This document shows, piece by piece, positions 5,817 through 19,900 of a DNA stretch of 21,223 nucleotides. Numbering within the stretch: position 1 is the first letter of the stretch; every line of letters starts with the position of its first letter. The stretch spans positions 1-21,223 of IMG/VR virus record IMGVR_UViG_3300020411_001915; one strand, given 5' to 3'. Source of the stretch: a virus. The translations under genes were made by a program, and so were the position numbers. The notes beneath the pieces were generated by a model. It ran no database searches and was not told the origin of the DNA. It saw nothing but the letters and a program-made list of their open reading frames with translations.

Positions 5817-7841
5817 ATGCAACCGAATAAGTTAACAGCATTAGACTTTGAAGATATCAAAGCTTCTATAAAATCATATCTGAGAACTAGAGATGAGTTT
5901 ACAGATTATGACTTTAATGGATCCACATTATCATATCTCGTTGATGTTTTAGCGTACAATAGCTATTATTCTGCATTTATGTCTAATATGGCAATGAATG
6001 AAGTATTTTTGCCATCATCTACAATTAGAGATAATGTTGTTAATATTGCTAAACTATTAAATTATGTTCCTAGATCAATTACATGTGCTAAAGCATGTGT
6101 GATGTTGGAAGTACAGACATCTCAAACTAATCAGGCATATCCTAGTTCAGTTACCTTAAAAAGAGGACCAGTTGCAAGAGGTAGTAATTATATTTGGAAT
6201 ATTTTAGAAGATATTACAGTAGAGGTTGATACTGTAACTGGTAAAGCAACATTTCCTTCAGTTACTATTAATGAAGGGTCTATAATCAATTTTTCGTATA
6301 CTGTTAATACTTTCCAGACTCAAGAATATAAAATCCCTTCTGAAGACGCTGATATAGAAACTTTAAGAGTTACAGTTAAAGCTAACGAATCTTCTACCAC
6401 TTCAGACCTTTATAACATGGTAGAAACTGTTACCAACCTAAGTGGTAATACACGTAGTTACTTCCTCTCTGAAGGCGAGGATATGAGGTATCAGGTAAGA
6501 TTTGGTGATGATAGTATTGGTAGGAAATTGAAAGATGGTGAAGTTATTAATTTTGAATATTTGACTTGTTCTGGAAAAGAAGCAAATGAAGTAACTGGTT
6601 TTGGTTATATTGGAACTATGGAAGATAGTAACAATATAGCAGTAGCTAACTCCGATATTATTCTTCATACTAAACAACGTTCTCAAATGGGTGATGACCC
6701 AGAAACAATAGAATCTATTAAGTATATGGCTCCAAGATTCTATGCTTCTCAATACAGAGCAGTAACAGCACAGGATTACGCTGTTATTACTAAAAATCTT
6801 TATTCTAATGCTGAGTCTGTTGTTGCTTATGGTGGAGATTCTTTAACACCTCCGATATACGGTAAAGTATACGTTGCTGTTAAAACTAAGACTGGATCTC
6901 TTTTGAACGACCAATCTAAGAAGGATTTACAGACAAAATTAAGATCATATTCAATGGCATCTATAGATCCTGTTGTTATCGATCCAGATGAGCTTTATAT
7001 CTATCCTAAAGTCTTTGTTCTTTATGATACTGGTGTAACGAGTAATACTTCTGATATTAAAACAAATATTCAGAATGCTATTAATGATTGGGCTACTCAA
7101 ACACAAATTAATAATTTCAACTCTACGTTTAGAAACCAACAGTTCCAAAAAGCAATTGCTTTAGCAGATAAGGCAGTTAGTGACGTTTCTGTTCAAACTT
7201 CTCTTTTAAAGTATATTAGAGCAGATGCCAACCAGACAAATACTTATTGTATTTCTACTGGTGGTGCTCTTTATAATAGTGCTCCTAGTAATACAGATGG
7301 AACATGTAATAAAGAGCCAGTTATACTTTCTGGAAACTTTAGAACTGCTGATAGACCAGGTATCGATCAATTATTTGAAGATGATGGATTTGGTAAACTA
7401 AAAACATTCTATAATACTGGAAATAAGAAGGTATATACTAATAATACTGCTGGTAGTATTAATTACGATACTGGTGAAATATGTATAGGTCCTATTAATA
7501 TTGTTGGTGCAGGCGATGATGTTCCTGATTCAACAAACATGGATTTAACCGATCCTGTAACAGGAATAGGTACTGTTATAGATCCTACTAAATTACCTAC
7601 GAATTTAAACCTCCCAGTACTCTTTATACCAGGCAATAATACGACAATTCCAGCGTCAACGCCTGGTACTATTATTAATGTAGTTAATCCTGAAGTAACG
7701 GTAGCACCAATTGGAACTATTCCACCTACCACTATCCCTCTAAATAGTTTGACACCACAAACATTTAACCAAACACCAACTTTGGTTGAGGTAACTCAGA
7801 TTACTAATACAGGTGATCCAAACAGCTCGACTTGTTTCTAA
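5817..7841 (+). CDS. 6: Baseplate wedge protein gp6
   Basis: The 674-residue protein is close to T4 gp6 (660). gp6 dimers form the inner baseplate ring that widens during sheath contraction and, with gp7, make the core wedge bundle. The N-terminal region (residues about 25-90: FTDYDFNGSTLSYLVDVLAY, then MAMNEVFLPSS and NIAKLLNYVPRS) is the strongly conserved gp6 segment. YRAVTAQDY (313-321) is the baseplate-J-type motif. Residues ~390-490 resemble the C-terminal dimer region. The last ~120 residues are a low-complexity tail rich in Thr, Pro, Ile, Val and Asn, probably extended, ending in SSTCF. The gene abuts gp25 and is followed after 6 bases by the giant gene. Confidence 0.93.
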   Translation: MQPNKLTALDFEDIKASIKSYLRTRDEFTDYDFNGSTLSYLVDVLAYNSYYSAFMSNMAMNEVFLPSSTIRDNVVNIAKLLNYVPRSITCAKACVMLEVQTSQTNQAYPSSVTLKRGPVARGSNYIWNILEDITVEVDTVTGKATFPSVTINEGSIINFSYTVNTFQTQEYKIPSEDADIETLRVTVKANESSTTSDLYNMVETVTNLSGNTRSYFLSEGEDMRYQVRFGDDSIGRKLKDGEVINFEYLTCSGKEANEVTGFGYIGTMEDSNNIAVANSDIILHTKQRSQMGDDPETIESIKYMAPRFYASQYRAVTAQDYAVITKNLYSNAESVVAYGGDSLTPPIYGKVYVAVKTKTGSLLNDQSKKDLQTKLRSYSMASIDPVVIDPDELYIYPKVFVLYDTGVTSNTSDIKTNIQNAINDWATQTQINNFNSTFRNQQFQKAIALADKAVSDVSVQTSLLKYIRADANQTNTYCISTGGALYNSAPSNTDGTCNKEPVILSGNFRTADRPGIDQLFEDDGFGKLKTFYNTGNKKVYTNNTAGSINYDTGEICIGPINIVGAGDDVPDSTNMDLTDPVTGIGTVIDPTKLPTNLNLPVLFIPGNNTTIPASTPGTIINVVNPEVTVAPIGTIPPTTIPLNSLTPQTFNQTPTLVEVTQITNTGDPNSSTCF

Positions 7842-7847
7842 AATTAG

Positions 7848-7997
7848 ATGGCAAATACGAATAAGGTCTCTCAGTCAGTTAAATCATTAACTCCTGATTT
7901 TATTGAACAGGATTATCCACTGTTTAATAAGTTTATTGAGTACTATTATAGATCTCAAGAAAAGACTGGTCTAGGACAGAATATAGTTAATAATTTC
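7848..7997 (+). other. N-terminal YPLF module of giant protein
   Basis: Residues 1-50 include LTPDFIEQDYPLFNKFIEYY and NIVNNFLQYLDIDKLD (46-61 continues the motif). The pattern 'F-x-x-D/E-Y-P-L-F-x-x-F-x-x-Y-Y' followed by a 'DIDKxD' helix opens many phage baseplate-attached proteins that I know from T4-like marine phages. It is the likely attachment end next to gp6. Recognition is from memory of sequence patterns, not a search. Confidence 0.5.
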
Positions 7998-10900
7998 CTA
8001 CAATATCTGGATATTGATAAACTGGATGTTGGGATTCTTGATGGTGCGACAAAGATTGTAGAACCAATAACTGCCACTGATGATAAGATAATTGTAGAGT
8101 CTGTTGATGATTTCTTAGAGAAGAATGGATCATTATTAATTGGTGATGAAGTAGTATATTACGAAAGAACAACAGCTTCACCTAATATTGCGTTAAGTCC
8201 AGGTATTTCATATGAACAGGTCCAGTTAAAATGGACTGGTCTTGCAAGTCCATTATCACTTTTTGATGGTTCTAGACAGAGATTTCCGTTAACATCACAA
8301 GATAATCCTATTGCTCCACCATCTGCACAGCATTTAATTGTTAAAGTGTATGGTGAATTGCAAGTACCTCTTTTAGATTTTACTGTAGATGGTACTGATA
8401 TTGTCTTTACTCAGCCTCCTAGAACAAAATTGGATGCTGATGACACATCTTCCACTACTATAACATATATGAGTGGTTTTATTGAGAGTCCTATAGTACA
8501 AATTGATAATATATCAAATAGTTTTGGTGATGATAAGAGACAATTTACTATTACTAGGAACAATGAGAGATATGAACCAGTTATTGATGAATATGTTTAT
8601 GCGATATATGACAATCAACTTTTAATACCAAAAGAAGAATTTTATATTGACCACGATCAATTTATATTTAAAAATCCACCTTTAAATGGTAGATATTTGG
8701 AATTATTTGCTGTTGAAGCACCAATTCCTTCTTTTGGTGCTGATGCTGTAGGATATGCTCGTATTAATGATAATGGTGAGCTTACAAATATTTCTACAAG
8801 TGTTAATGGTAATAATTATCGATATGAGTATCCACCAAAAGTATCAATTAATAGTTTAACTGGTAGTGGTGCTTCTGCAACAGCACTTGTTAACGGTGTT
8901 AAAGAAGTTAAGTTATTGGATGGTGGTAAAGGTTATAGTGATACTAATCCACCAACTGTAATTGTTCAAGATCCAACTAAACCTGGTGCGAAAACTGCAG
9001 AAATAACAGCAACAGTCACTAATGGAGAAGTTAGTGGTTTAGAAATAGTTAATTCTGGTAGTGGATATACTTTTACACCTAGATTAACTTTTAAGCAACC
9101 AGGTGGGGCAAAAATAGGCATTCCAACGATGATTGGGGGTTCTATTAGTGGATCTATTGAAGTTTTAGATAAGGGATTTGGATATACAACTGTTCCTGAA
9201 ATATATGTTGATGAACCAACAGGTGAAGATGGTATTAAAGCTTCATTACAGGCAGTAATGGTAGATGGTCAAGTTGAAAGTATTAATATATTAAATTCTG
9301 GTCAAGGGTATGAAACTGTTCCTAGAATAGCAATAAAGGATCCTATAGGTGCTCAAGTATTAGAAACTAAGGTTGATGGTGATGGAAGAGTTGTTTCTAT
9401 TGAATTATTGAGTGGTGGTAGTGGATATGATGATGTTCCTTCTGTATACATCTTAGATGATAGAACAGATGGAACTGGAGCATATGCTGGTGGTACTGGA
9501 GCTACTGCAGTTGCATCAATATTCAATGGTAAAATCATTGATATTAATATTGTTAATTTTGGTAGTGGGTATAGTTCTGAACAACCACCAACAATCTTTA
9601 TTCAATCTCCACCATCCGCAGAAGCTTCTGCTACAGTTGGATTGAATCAGGTTACTGGATTTACAGTAAATCAGAATGGTAGTAAGTATACAAAGGCACA
9701 ATTTGAAGGTTGTGCTAGAGCAGCAAGTGGTATTACTGCATATACTGAAGATGGTAACGCAGTTTTCACAAATGACACTGTTGCAACAGCTGCAGAGGTT
9801 GATACTGCAGTAAAATGCTTAGATCAACTCTTTGTTAAGAGACTTCTTGACAAATATACAGAACAATTCCTTCCAGATGTTCCAAGTTTAGATTATACAA
9901 AGATTGATGTAAGAAATGCTATAAAATCAATTAAAGATTTTTATTCATCTAAAGGTACATCTTTTAGTATTGCATATCTCTTTAAGTTATTATATGGTGA
10001 AACTGTAAGTATTTCTTATCCAAAAGATCAAATTATTAAGCCATCCAACGCTACTTGGTCTATTGACACCATTCTTCGTGCATCTTTAGTTAGTGGTGAT
10101 CCTCGTGATATTAAAGATGGACTTATAGTTCAAGAAGCTGATATTGCTGATCCTAATGTTCAAGCAGCAAGTGCTCTTGTAGAGAATTTTATTTCTATTA
10201 AAACCTCTGAATTAGAGATTTTTGAACTTGTTTTATCCGAAGAAACGATTAATGGTACTTTTACTGTACCTTATAAGACGAGATTAGGTGAGCCTTTAAA
10301 CGAAACTGATAGTATTATTACAGTTGACTCTACTATTGGTTGGCCAGAAAGAAATGGTGAGTTTGTTATTGGTGATAGTGAGGTTGTACAATATAAGGAA
10401 AAATCATTAAACCAGTTTATTGAATGTACTCGTTCTGTTAATGGTGTTGTAGAAGATTGGGATTCTGCTACTGAAGTAAAGTCTAATTTTAGAATTTACA
10501 TTAATAAGGGTACTCTTCAAGAAGTTGTGATGAATATTGTTGGTATCGTTGATGCTCAACAAACAACTTTAACTGATACTGGATCTTACTATCTTCCTGG
10601 TGATAAATTAACAGTTTCTAAGTTGGGTGGTACTGGTGTTGGTCCAGATTTGACAACTTGGTTATATAACGTTAAAAAATTAATTGAAGTTACATCTATC
10701 ACTTATGGTGGTGTTAACAATCAATCTGCTACTGTAACTTGTGCTAATCCTCATGGTCTATTGGTTGGGGATCAGGTTACAATTTATGGTGCTAACCCAA
10801 TCATCTATAACGGATCTTTCCTTGTAACATCTAGAGATGGTGAGTATGTTTTCCAATATAATTTGGTACAACCTGCTACTGTTGAACCACAAGGTAATAT

Positions 10901-13900
10901 TCTTGTATCTATTGACCTTAATAAAGGTAAATCTCTTAATAGTGCTATTTTTAATGCTATTAGTCCTTATACTACAAACGTACAGAACTCATTCTTTAAT
11001 GATGATTATGTATATGTTGCTTCTACAGGTATTCCAAACTATGAAATTGGACCTTTCCCAGGATCTGCACTTCTTCCAGGTAACCAGCGTAAGTTAAATA
11101 GGTTCCCTAAACTTGCACAAACAATTTCAACTAAAGACCTTATTAAGCCTGGTCCTATTGGTACATGGGTTAATGGTGTCTCTATATGGTCTTATAAGTC
11201 AGATTTAAGCAAGACATTTGGTGCTGTAACGAGTATTGATATATTAAATCCAGGTAAAGATTATGATGCTGCTTCTCCTCCAGCAATTACTGTATCTGGT
11301 GGTGGAGGTACTGGAGCAACGGCAGCAGTAACTGTTGATGGTTCTATTAGTGAAATTACAGTTACAAATGGTGGTTCTGGTTATACAACCTCACCATTGG
11401 TCTCTATAGTCGGTGGTAATGGATCTGGAGCTGCTGCTACGGCAATTATCACTAAAGGTGAAGTTTCACGTATTCTAATCAATACTGGAGGTACTGGATA
11501 TACTTCACAACCTTCTATTACTATTGTTGGTGGAGGTGGTACTGGAGCACAAGGTACAGCTTCTGTACGTGGTCCTATTAGATCAATTGATGTTACTAAT
11601 GGTGGTAATTCATATACATCAAAACCTAGCATAGCATTAAGTTCTGGTAGTGGTGCTGTTGCACAAGCTATTGTTAATAATGGAAGAATTATATCTATTG
11701 CTATAATTTCTGCTGGTCAAGGTTATACTACTGCACCTGAAATTACTATTCAAGGTGATGGATTTGGTGCTATAGCAAGAGCAACAATTGATGTTGATGG
11801 TGAAAATGCAGGTAGGGTAACTGGAATTGAGATTGTTAACAGAGGTATTAACTATCTTCAGGGTACTACAGTTATTAATCTAACTTCTGTTGGTCAAGAT
11901 GCTTTATTTGAGTCAAATGTATTTGAATGGACTTATAATTTAGAATCTACTTCTATATTTGACGATGCAAGAGGTGGTGTATTTACTGGTTATAATAATG
12001 AGTATGGTGGTGAATATGCTCATCTATCTAATCCTCAGAGAATGAGATATATTTTAGGTGATAACCTTTATAAAGATGCTTATGGTAAAACTTTAGAAAA
12101 AGAAGATCAGTTAGTACACTCTCCTATTATTGGTTGGGCATTTGATGGTAACCCAATTTACGGTCCTTATGGATATACTGATCCAACTGACCAAGGATCT
12201 GCTGTAATTAGACTTAGCACTTCATTTAGATTGCAAGAAAGTCTTGTATTTGATTCAACTACTAATCCATATCCTGTTAGAAGTGATGGACCTCTTCTTA
12301 CAGATGTAGATGCAAATGGAGATTATTTGTATCCTGCAGGTAAATTTGTTGAAGATTATGAATATGTCTTTGGATTAGGTGATTTAGATCAATATAATGG
12401 TCGTTTTTGTAAGACTCCAGATTATCCAGATGGTAGATATTGCTATTTTGTAACTATTGATGCTACAGAAGATGGTAATGCTTTATTCCCATATGTTATT
12501 GGACCAAGTTATAACTCTGTTGTTGATACTTGGAATCTTTCAACTAGTGCTGTACAGCAAAATATACCTTCTGGTGTTGTAAGATATAGAGATCCTTATG
12601 AAAATGTTGATATTGATGTTGAAAGAACACCAAATGCTTCTACTGCAGCATTAACAACTGAAGATGGTGATATTTTGATGTTTGAGGTGGAAGATGTTAA
12701 CCGTGATGGTGTTATTACTGCTGATGAAACTGCAGATCCTGCTCAAATGTTTGAGGAGTCACCATTACAACTCTTTGATTACTTCCCTAAAGTTAAGTTT
12801 GACTCTAAAGTTGATATTGAAGTTGAAACTATAACTAAGTTTGAAGATGCTTCAGTAACTGGATTTACTATTGAAAACCCAGGTAAGAACTATCAGGTTG
12901 ATGATATACTTACATTTGATAATGAAGGTACTGATGGAGCTGGTGTTTCTGCTCGTATTTCTAGAATTAAGGGTGAAGCTATAGATTCTTATACTTTTGA
13001 GAATGTTAATGGATTGAATTATGGTGTTTTAGACACTAATGTTCCTCATAATTTAGTTGCTGGTGATGAAGTATTCGTAGATTATACTCCTATAATGCAA
13101 AATACGAACAAAACTTTTGTTGTTCGTCAGATTAAAGGTATTGAGTCTATTGTAATTGAACAATCTGGTTCTGGATATGATGAAGAGATTCCACCAACAA
13201 TTATTATTGATGGAGATGGTAAATCTGGTAAGTTAGAAGCAGTAGTTAGTTCTGTAGGATCTATTGATACTGTTAATATTATTAACTCTGGATCAGATTA
13301 CACAACAAGTCCTCGTGTTATATTAAGTCATCCACAGATTTTCAAAAAAGCAGATTATTTTGTAACAACGATATCAAATAACAATTATGTTTCTGTTAAT
13401 GATGTCTATGTTAATGAAGAAAAAGAGACATACTATTGTGGTAAAACAAAAGATGCTACTGGAAATACCGTTGCATTTATATCTAAGCATTCTGCTTTAG
13501 GTGTTAAAGAATGGGAAAGAACATTAGAAAGTACGGATGGTCAATATTATACAGAATTCCAAAAGTTATATGTCAATAAAAATCCATTTACTAATGATGA
13601 AATATGGGTTGTAGGTAATAATAGACCAAATGCAAACCTTTTAGATGTTTATAATCCAGATATTATTCTATGTAAGTATACTCAATCCGAAGATGGATTA
13701 GATGCTACTCTAGATTTCCAAAAGGGATATGCTGGTATATCTGGTGCTAATCGTGCAGATTATGTTACTTGTATTGAGAAATACTCTGATATTCGTTATG
13801 TTATTGGTGGTTATACAAATACAAACTCATTAAACCCTGATGATGCCTTTATAGCATCTATCGACACTACAGGTAATTTTGCTGTTAAGAGAAAGATTGC

Positions 13901-16900
13901 ATCTGGAACTTTATCCGAAAGATTGACGGATATGATAATCATTGAGGATAGTGTCTATTTCATTATGGAAACTGCCTCTGGTCCAGATTCTAAGGATATT
14001 AATGTAGCTTTTGGTAAAGCAACGATTGGTATTAATGCAATAACAATAGATTGGATAAAAGAATTAAGTAATACAGTTTATTCTTTCATAAACACTAGTT
14101 TAACAATAGATGAATTTAATGAATTTTATATTACTGCAACTTGCAGACTTAAGTCTGATGATACTACTAAAGATAGTTTCTGGGTAGGTAAATTAAATAC
14201 TGATGGTAATATAATTTGGAATTATCGTTATCTTGCTACTGGTAGAGAATTAACTCTGGTTGATAATTCTATTATTGATATATTTGGTGATCTTAATGTT
14301 GCATATACAAAAGATGATCAAGTTACTAGAAAAACAACTGTAGGAACTGTTAAGATTGGTTATGATGGTACTATGAAGAAGCATAGTACAAATGAGTTTA
14401 ATCAGAATCAAGTTGAAGGTATTACTGCAAAAGCACTTGCTGTAGATGTATCTGGTGATGTATACATTTACGGTCAAACTCAATGGAATAGAAATGAGTT
14501 TATTTTAGATTTTGATGATGGTGGATCTCCTCTTACTGATCTTGCTTCTCATTATACCATTACAGATCAAAGTGCTAATAATTCTATACGTTATGTGAGT
14601 GGTGTAGCAAAGATTGATGGATGTAATGTACCAGCTAATACTCAAACTACTTGGGAAAATGGTCATATTAAAGCATCTTCTTCTGAATTGGGTACTACAT
14701 TGGATGGAGACTTTACCATTCAGATGATGGTATACATCGATGGAGATTCTGGTCTTCCATTTAGTTTAAGTCAAAATTTAATGACTTTATGTCAGATTGG
14801 TAGTTCTCAGGATCCTACTGGTGGTCTTTGGTTGGGATTTGGTACAGGTCGTGGTTTAGATTTAACAATTGCTAATAGTTCAACTCAACTTGTTAATGCT
14901 ACTGCTATTTCAAGTGCTTCTTCTGTAATGCTTAATAATACTTGGATTTCTGTAGCAATAACTAAGTCTGGGAATTTATTCTCGTCATTTGTTAATGGTA
15001 TTCAAGTAGCTAGTGGAACTATATCAAACACATCATTTGCTGGTAAGGATCTATACTTTGGTGTTGGACCTGGATTTGGTGCTGGTGTTAATGACTTTGC
15101 TAAAGATACACAAGGTCAATTCTATCTTGATGATGTTAAATTAAAGAATAGAGCAATAACTCCTACTTCACCAGCTGATATAAATGGACTTCCACAAGCA
15201 TCTCAGTTTGGTTTTGGTTATTCTTGGACAGATACTGCTTGGTTTGATGCTCAAACAAGAAGATATGAATCTGAAGATTATATTGGTTTTGGTTTAAAAA
15301 TTGATAAAAATGCTGATTCGGATCGTTTAGGTGATCAAGGACTACAAACAAATACACAGATTGGATTTGCAAGGGCAGATATTGCTCCTGTTACTGGAAC
15401 TACTTTAAGTATTGGTAGTACTGGTTTTGAATTAGCAGAAGCAGGTTTCCAATCATTAGACTTTGATGATGCTACAACAACTATGTCTCAGGATACAGAG
15501 GCATTAACTTATGTTGCTGATATTTGGAGTGCTAGAACTTCAACTGTTCCTTCTCCAGGATCTCAAAAATTAAAGGTATCTGCTGTTGTTAAGGATAGGT
15601 ACTATATTAAACCTACATCCACAGTTGTTATTAATAACATACAAGAACTTACTTTAAATCAGTCATTTGATTTTACAGTTGGTGCTAAATTAGTACTTCA
15701 AAATCCTAACGGTACGTTTATTAATAGTGGTTATATTATTAAAAAGGATAATTCTGCTAATAAAATATATCTTGCTATTATTCACAATCCTTGGACTGAT
15801 GATTTGGATAATGGTGAATTAATTACACAACAATTCAGTGAGCAAGATAGTTATGGTATTATTGGTCCTCTTCCAAATGATGTTAATGAAATTAAGAATT
15901 ATGTGTTTACTGAGATTAATAACACAACTCCAGGAACATTTGATATAGATCTTTCTACTTTTGATGCACCTTCTGATGTTGGTGGAACTAATAATTTAGA
16001 TGATTTTGCAAAATTAAAGGAATTTGATGTAAATGACTATTCAATTAGAATAGATGAAGTTTCAGGTGGATCTACATATATTCCTGGATCTGTTGTTGAT
16101 ATTACTTCTAGTGATATAACATTTAATACTGCTTATAGCACATGTCAGATTACCAATTTGGCAGGTGTTCTTAAGATCACTTTAACTGCTAATTTAACAA
16201 AGATTCTTCAAGTTAGTTCTGTTGCTAATACAGATGAAGTATACTGTATTACCTCTACAAGTCATTACTTAAGTAATGGTGAAATGATATATGTTGATGG
16301 TAATCCAGCACAAGAATTTGGTGGAACTACCTATGATGAATATGATGGTGCTTTCCCAGTATTAAATGTTATTAGCCCGTTAGAATTTACATATAAGTTA
16401 GATCAAGCTGCTGTAACTTCTCCTTCTACAATAGCATCTAATGTTGACATATTTGTTAAATCTCCTGTCTTAAAAATGTACAATGGTCATCAATATTTGT
16501 TTGACCTAAGTCACTCTTCAATGGTTGGTGGTAATTTATCATTCTCTAAAGATAATCTTTATAAGTTGGAATATTCATTCAACTCTATTGAAAGAATTGG
16601 TATTCCAGGTGTAACTGGTCAAGGACAACCTACACCTACAGTTAAGTTAAAAATTGATCCAGATATTGTTACTAATATTTCATATTATTTTGATCCTTCC
16701 AGAACTGGAGATGATTCTCCTGTAATTGAAGGTAGTTATCTTGATGTTACAAATTCTCCTTATACAGGTAACTTTGTAATTTCAAGTACTGCTGGTGCAA
16801 CTATTACCGAAGGTGCAGATGTATTCAAATTCCTTCTTGCTAATGAACCTGAAGGTGATGCAAATGTAAATCAGGCATCTTACAGTACAAGTTCTCTAAA

Positions 16901-19900
16901 AGCAGTTGGAGCTATCGCAGATGTTCGTATAGTTAATCCTGGCGGATTCTATACCAAATTACCTATTGTTACAGATATACAATCAACAAGAAATATAGAA
17001 AGAGTTCAAATTAATGAACCAGGTACTGAATATGCTGTTGGTGTTTATAATTCTGTTCCTATATTAGGTGATGGTGAAGGTGGTTTAGTTAGTATTGTAG
17101 TTAATGATGGATCGGATGAAGATGGTATTACAATTCCAGGTCAGATACAAGAAGTAGTTGTTACTTCTCCAGGTAAAGCATATACCACTGCTTATATTGA
17201 TATTGAATCAATTGATGGTATTCTTGGACCTGGATTACAAGGATCTGGTGCAGAATTAACTGTTGTTATTCCTCCTTTTGGTACTGAAGCATCTATTTTC
17301 ACTAAAGGTGATAAAGTTGGTAAGATTAAGAAACTTAAGAATAATAACTTTGGTTATGATTATCCTCATGACTATACTTTACGTCCTGAGATTACATTCC
17401 CAATAAATGCTCAGTTAACTTCTACAAGTATTCTTGAAAGTATTACCGTTACAAATCCAGGTTCTGGATATTCATTAGCACCTACTGTAATAATTCAAGG
17501 TGGTGGTGGATTTGGTGCTCAAGCAGAAGCATCTATTAAGAATGGTAGATTGGATAACATTGTTGTTAAAGATCCTGGTGCTGGATATTCTTCTACACCA
17601 CAAGTTAGTTTAAGATCTTCTTTCAATTATGTTGTTAACTTAGACTTAGGTTTATTGCAATTTGCATATCCTCATGGAATACCTAATGGTGCTGAACTTA
17701 CATTGGCAGTGACTGATACTGGAGATGGGGCTGATTTCCCACTATCTGCTGGTGCTACTGGTCGTCTTAATGGAGTTACTACTTACTATGCTATTTCTGG
17801 TTCAGCAAATTCACTAGAAGATGATCAATTAAAAATTGCTATTACTGAAGCTAACGCAGAACTTGGTGACGCACTTACATTTGTTAATGCTGGTGAAGGT
17901 CGTCAGAGTGTATTAACTGAATCTTTCGGTGGTGCTGCTGAAGCTAATGTTATCACATCTACTTTCTTAGAAGGTGAATTGGTTTATCAAGGAGAATCTT
18001 TAGAAGTTGCTACTGCAACTGGATATGTTTCTACAAACTCTGGTTGGCAAGTTGGACCTAGAATTCTTAAGATTGTTGATCATGATGGTGTATTTGCAGA
18101 GAGTGAAAGAATAACTGGTGTTATTTCTAAGTCTTCTGGTATTATTAGTGATCTTAAAGTTGCTCGTGGTGTCTTAGATATTGGTTCTATCACTAAAACT
18201 ACTGGTCAATTTATCGATGATGTTGGTAAGCCATCTGAAATCATTCAAAAGATTCAAGACTCTTACTATTATCAGGACTTCTCTTATGCTGTTAAGTCTG
18301 CTGTTTCTATTAGTGAGTGGAAAGAAATTCTAATCAGAAATGTTCACCCTGCATCGTTTAAGGTGTTTGGTGAGTTAAACTTAAATGAATATGGTCAAAT
18401 TCCTAATAAGGAGACATTCTTCCAGTTAACTAAATCAGTTGAACTTGCTCAAGAAGCAGTTGTTCCTAATATTCAAAGTTTTGCTCTAGTTGAGCCAATT
18501 TATTCAGAATTTAATAATACTGAAGTTTTATTCCGTCAAAAGAGATTGACATCTTCTGAGAATATTCTAACTTCTGTTGTTCAACGTGTTGATAATATTG
18601 ATCACTTATTTGATGGTGAAAGAATTGCATTCCCATTAACAGTTGAAGGTGGAACTGTAGTTGCTAATGCAAACCAGTTAATGATTGTTCTTAACGGTAT
18701 TGTACAAAATCCAAATACAGCATTCCAGATACAAGGTGATTCTATAGTATTCTCTGAACCACCTTCACCACCTGCTAGTGTTAAATATGCTAATCTTACT
18801 ATTAGTCAAATTCAAACATGGGATTTAACATGGACTAACCAAAGTGGTATTTACCCTCTTATTGGTAATAGTCTTGTTGGTACTAGCTCACAAGCTAGAT
18901 TGATTGTAACTTCAGTTACTGGAGATATTATCAGTGGATATATGGATGAAGGTACATTCATTCCTGGTGAATTATGTACTGTTTCTGCAACAGGATTCTC
19001 TGGTAATCTAGTTGATATTACAGCTGTTTCTAATATTGGATTATATATTTACGGAGAAACAGTTACTAATCTTCAAGGTGATACTGCTAAAGTTGAACAA
19101 ATTAACTTAGAAACTGGTGCTGAATCTCCAGTTTGTGATTTACGTTATGCTATTGGACCTTCTACTACTGAATTTGAAGTAGTTCCTGTTGATGGTACTG
19201 GACCACTTCCTGCTGGAACCATTGATGTAGCAGAGAATGATGGATTCAGAATTGGTTCTGAAATTATGGAAGTACTCTCAGTTGTTGATGGATTTGATTC
19301 CACAACATTAACTGTAGTTAGGGGTACGTTAGGAACTCAGGCAACTGCCCAACAAGAGGGTTCTCCAATGTATAGTACTGATATTAATGTTACTGAGGCT
19401 CTTACATTAAGTAAGACTGCTGGTACATATCAGTCTACACCAGGTCTTTATAATATTCAATTGAATGATGTTATTATTGGTGCTAAATCTGGTACTGTAT
19501 CTAGAGTTACAACTGCTAGTGTGTATCAAGATCCTGTTACTGGAGAGTTTATTGGTCAGGTTGATATTTCTCCTGGATCTTCATTCTTTGGACTACTATT
19601 CAACAGAATTACATCTACATCTTATCCAAACGTAGTTATAGATGATATTTCTAAGTCTCAGATTAGTATTGTTGATTTCACTGATAATGCAACTGCATAT
19701 AACACTAACTTCCCATCAAATGAGATAGTTAGTAACTATATCATTCCTTACTCTAATGCAGTAGGAACATTACAAATTGGTGAAGATATTCGTAACTATA
19801 AGATAGAATATGGTAATAATACTGGAGAATTTATTGCTGGTGAAGCTGGTAGAGTTAGAAAGATTTCGATGTATGATAAGGAAGGTGATGGATTCTTCAA

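Noticed and set aside
9457-11097. Short ORFs in other frames within the giant gene (9457-9645, 10837-11097 on +; many on -)
   Set aside because: They lie wholly inside the long frame, have biased low-complexity translations and no ribosome sites; shadows.
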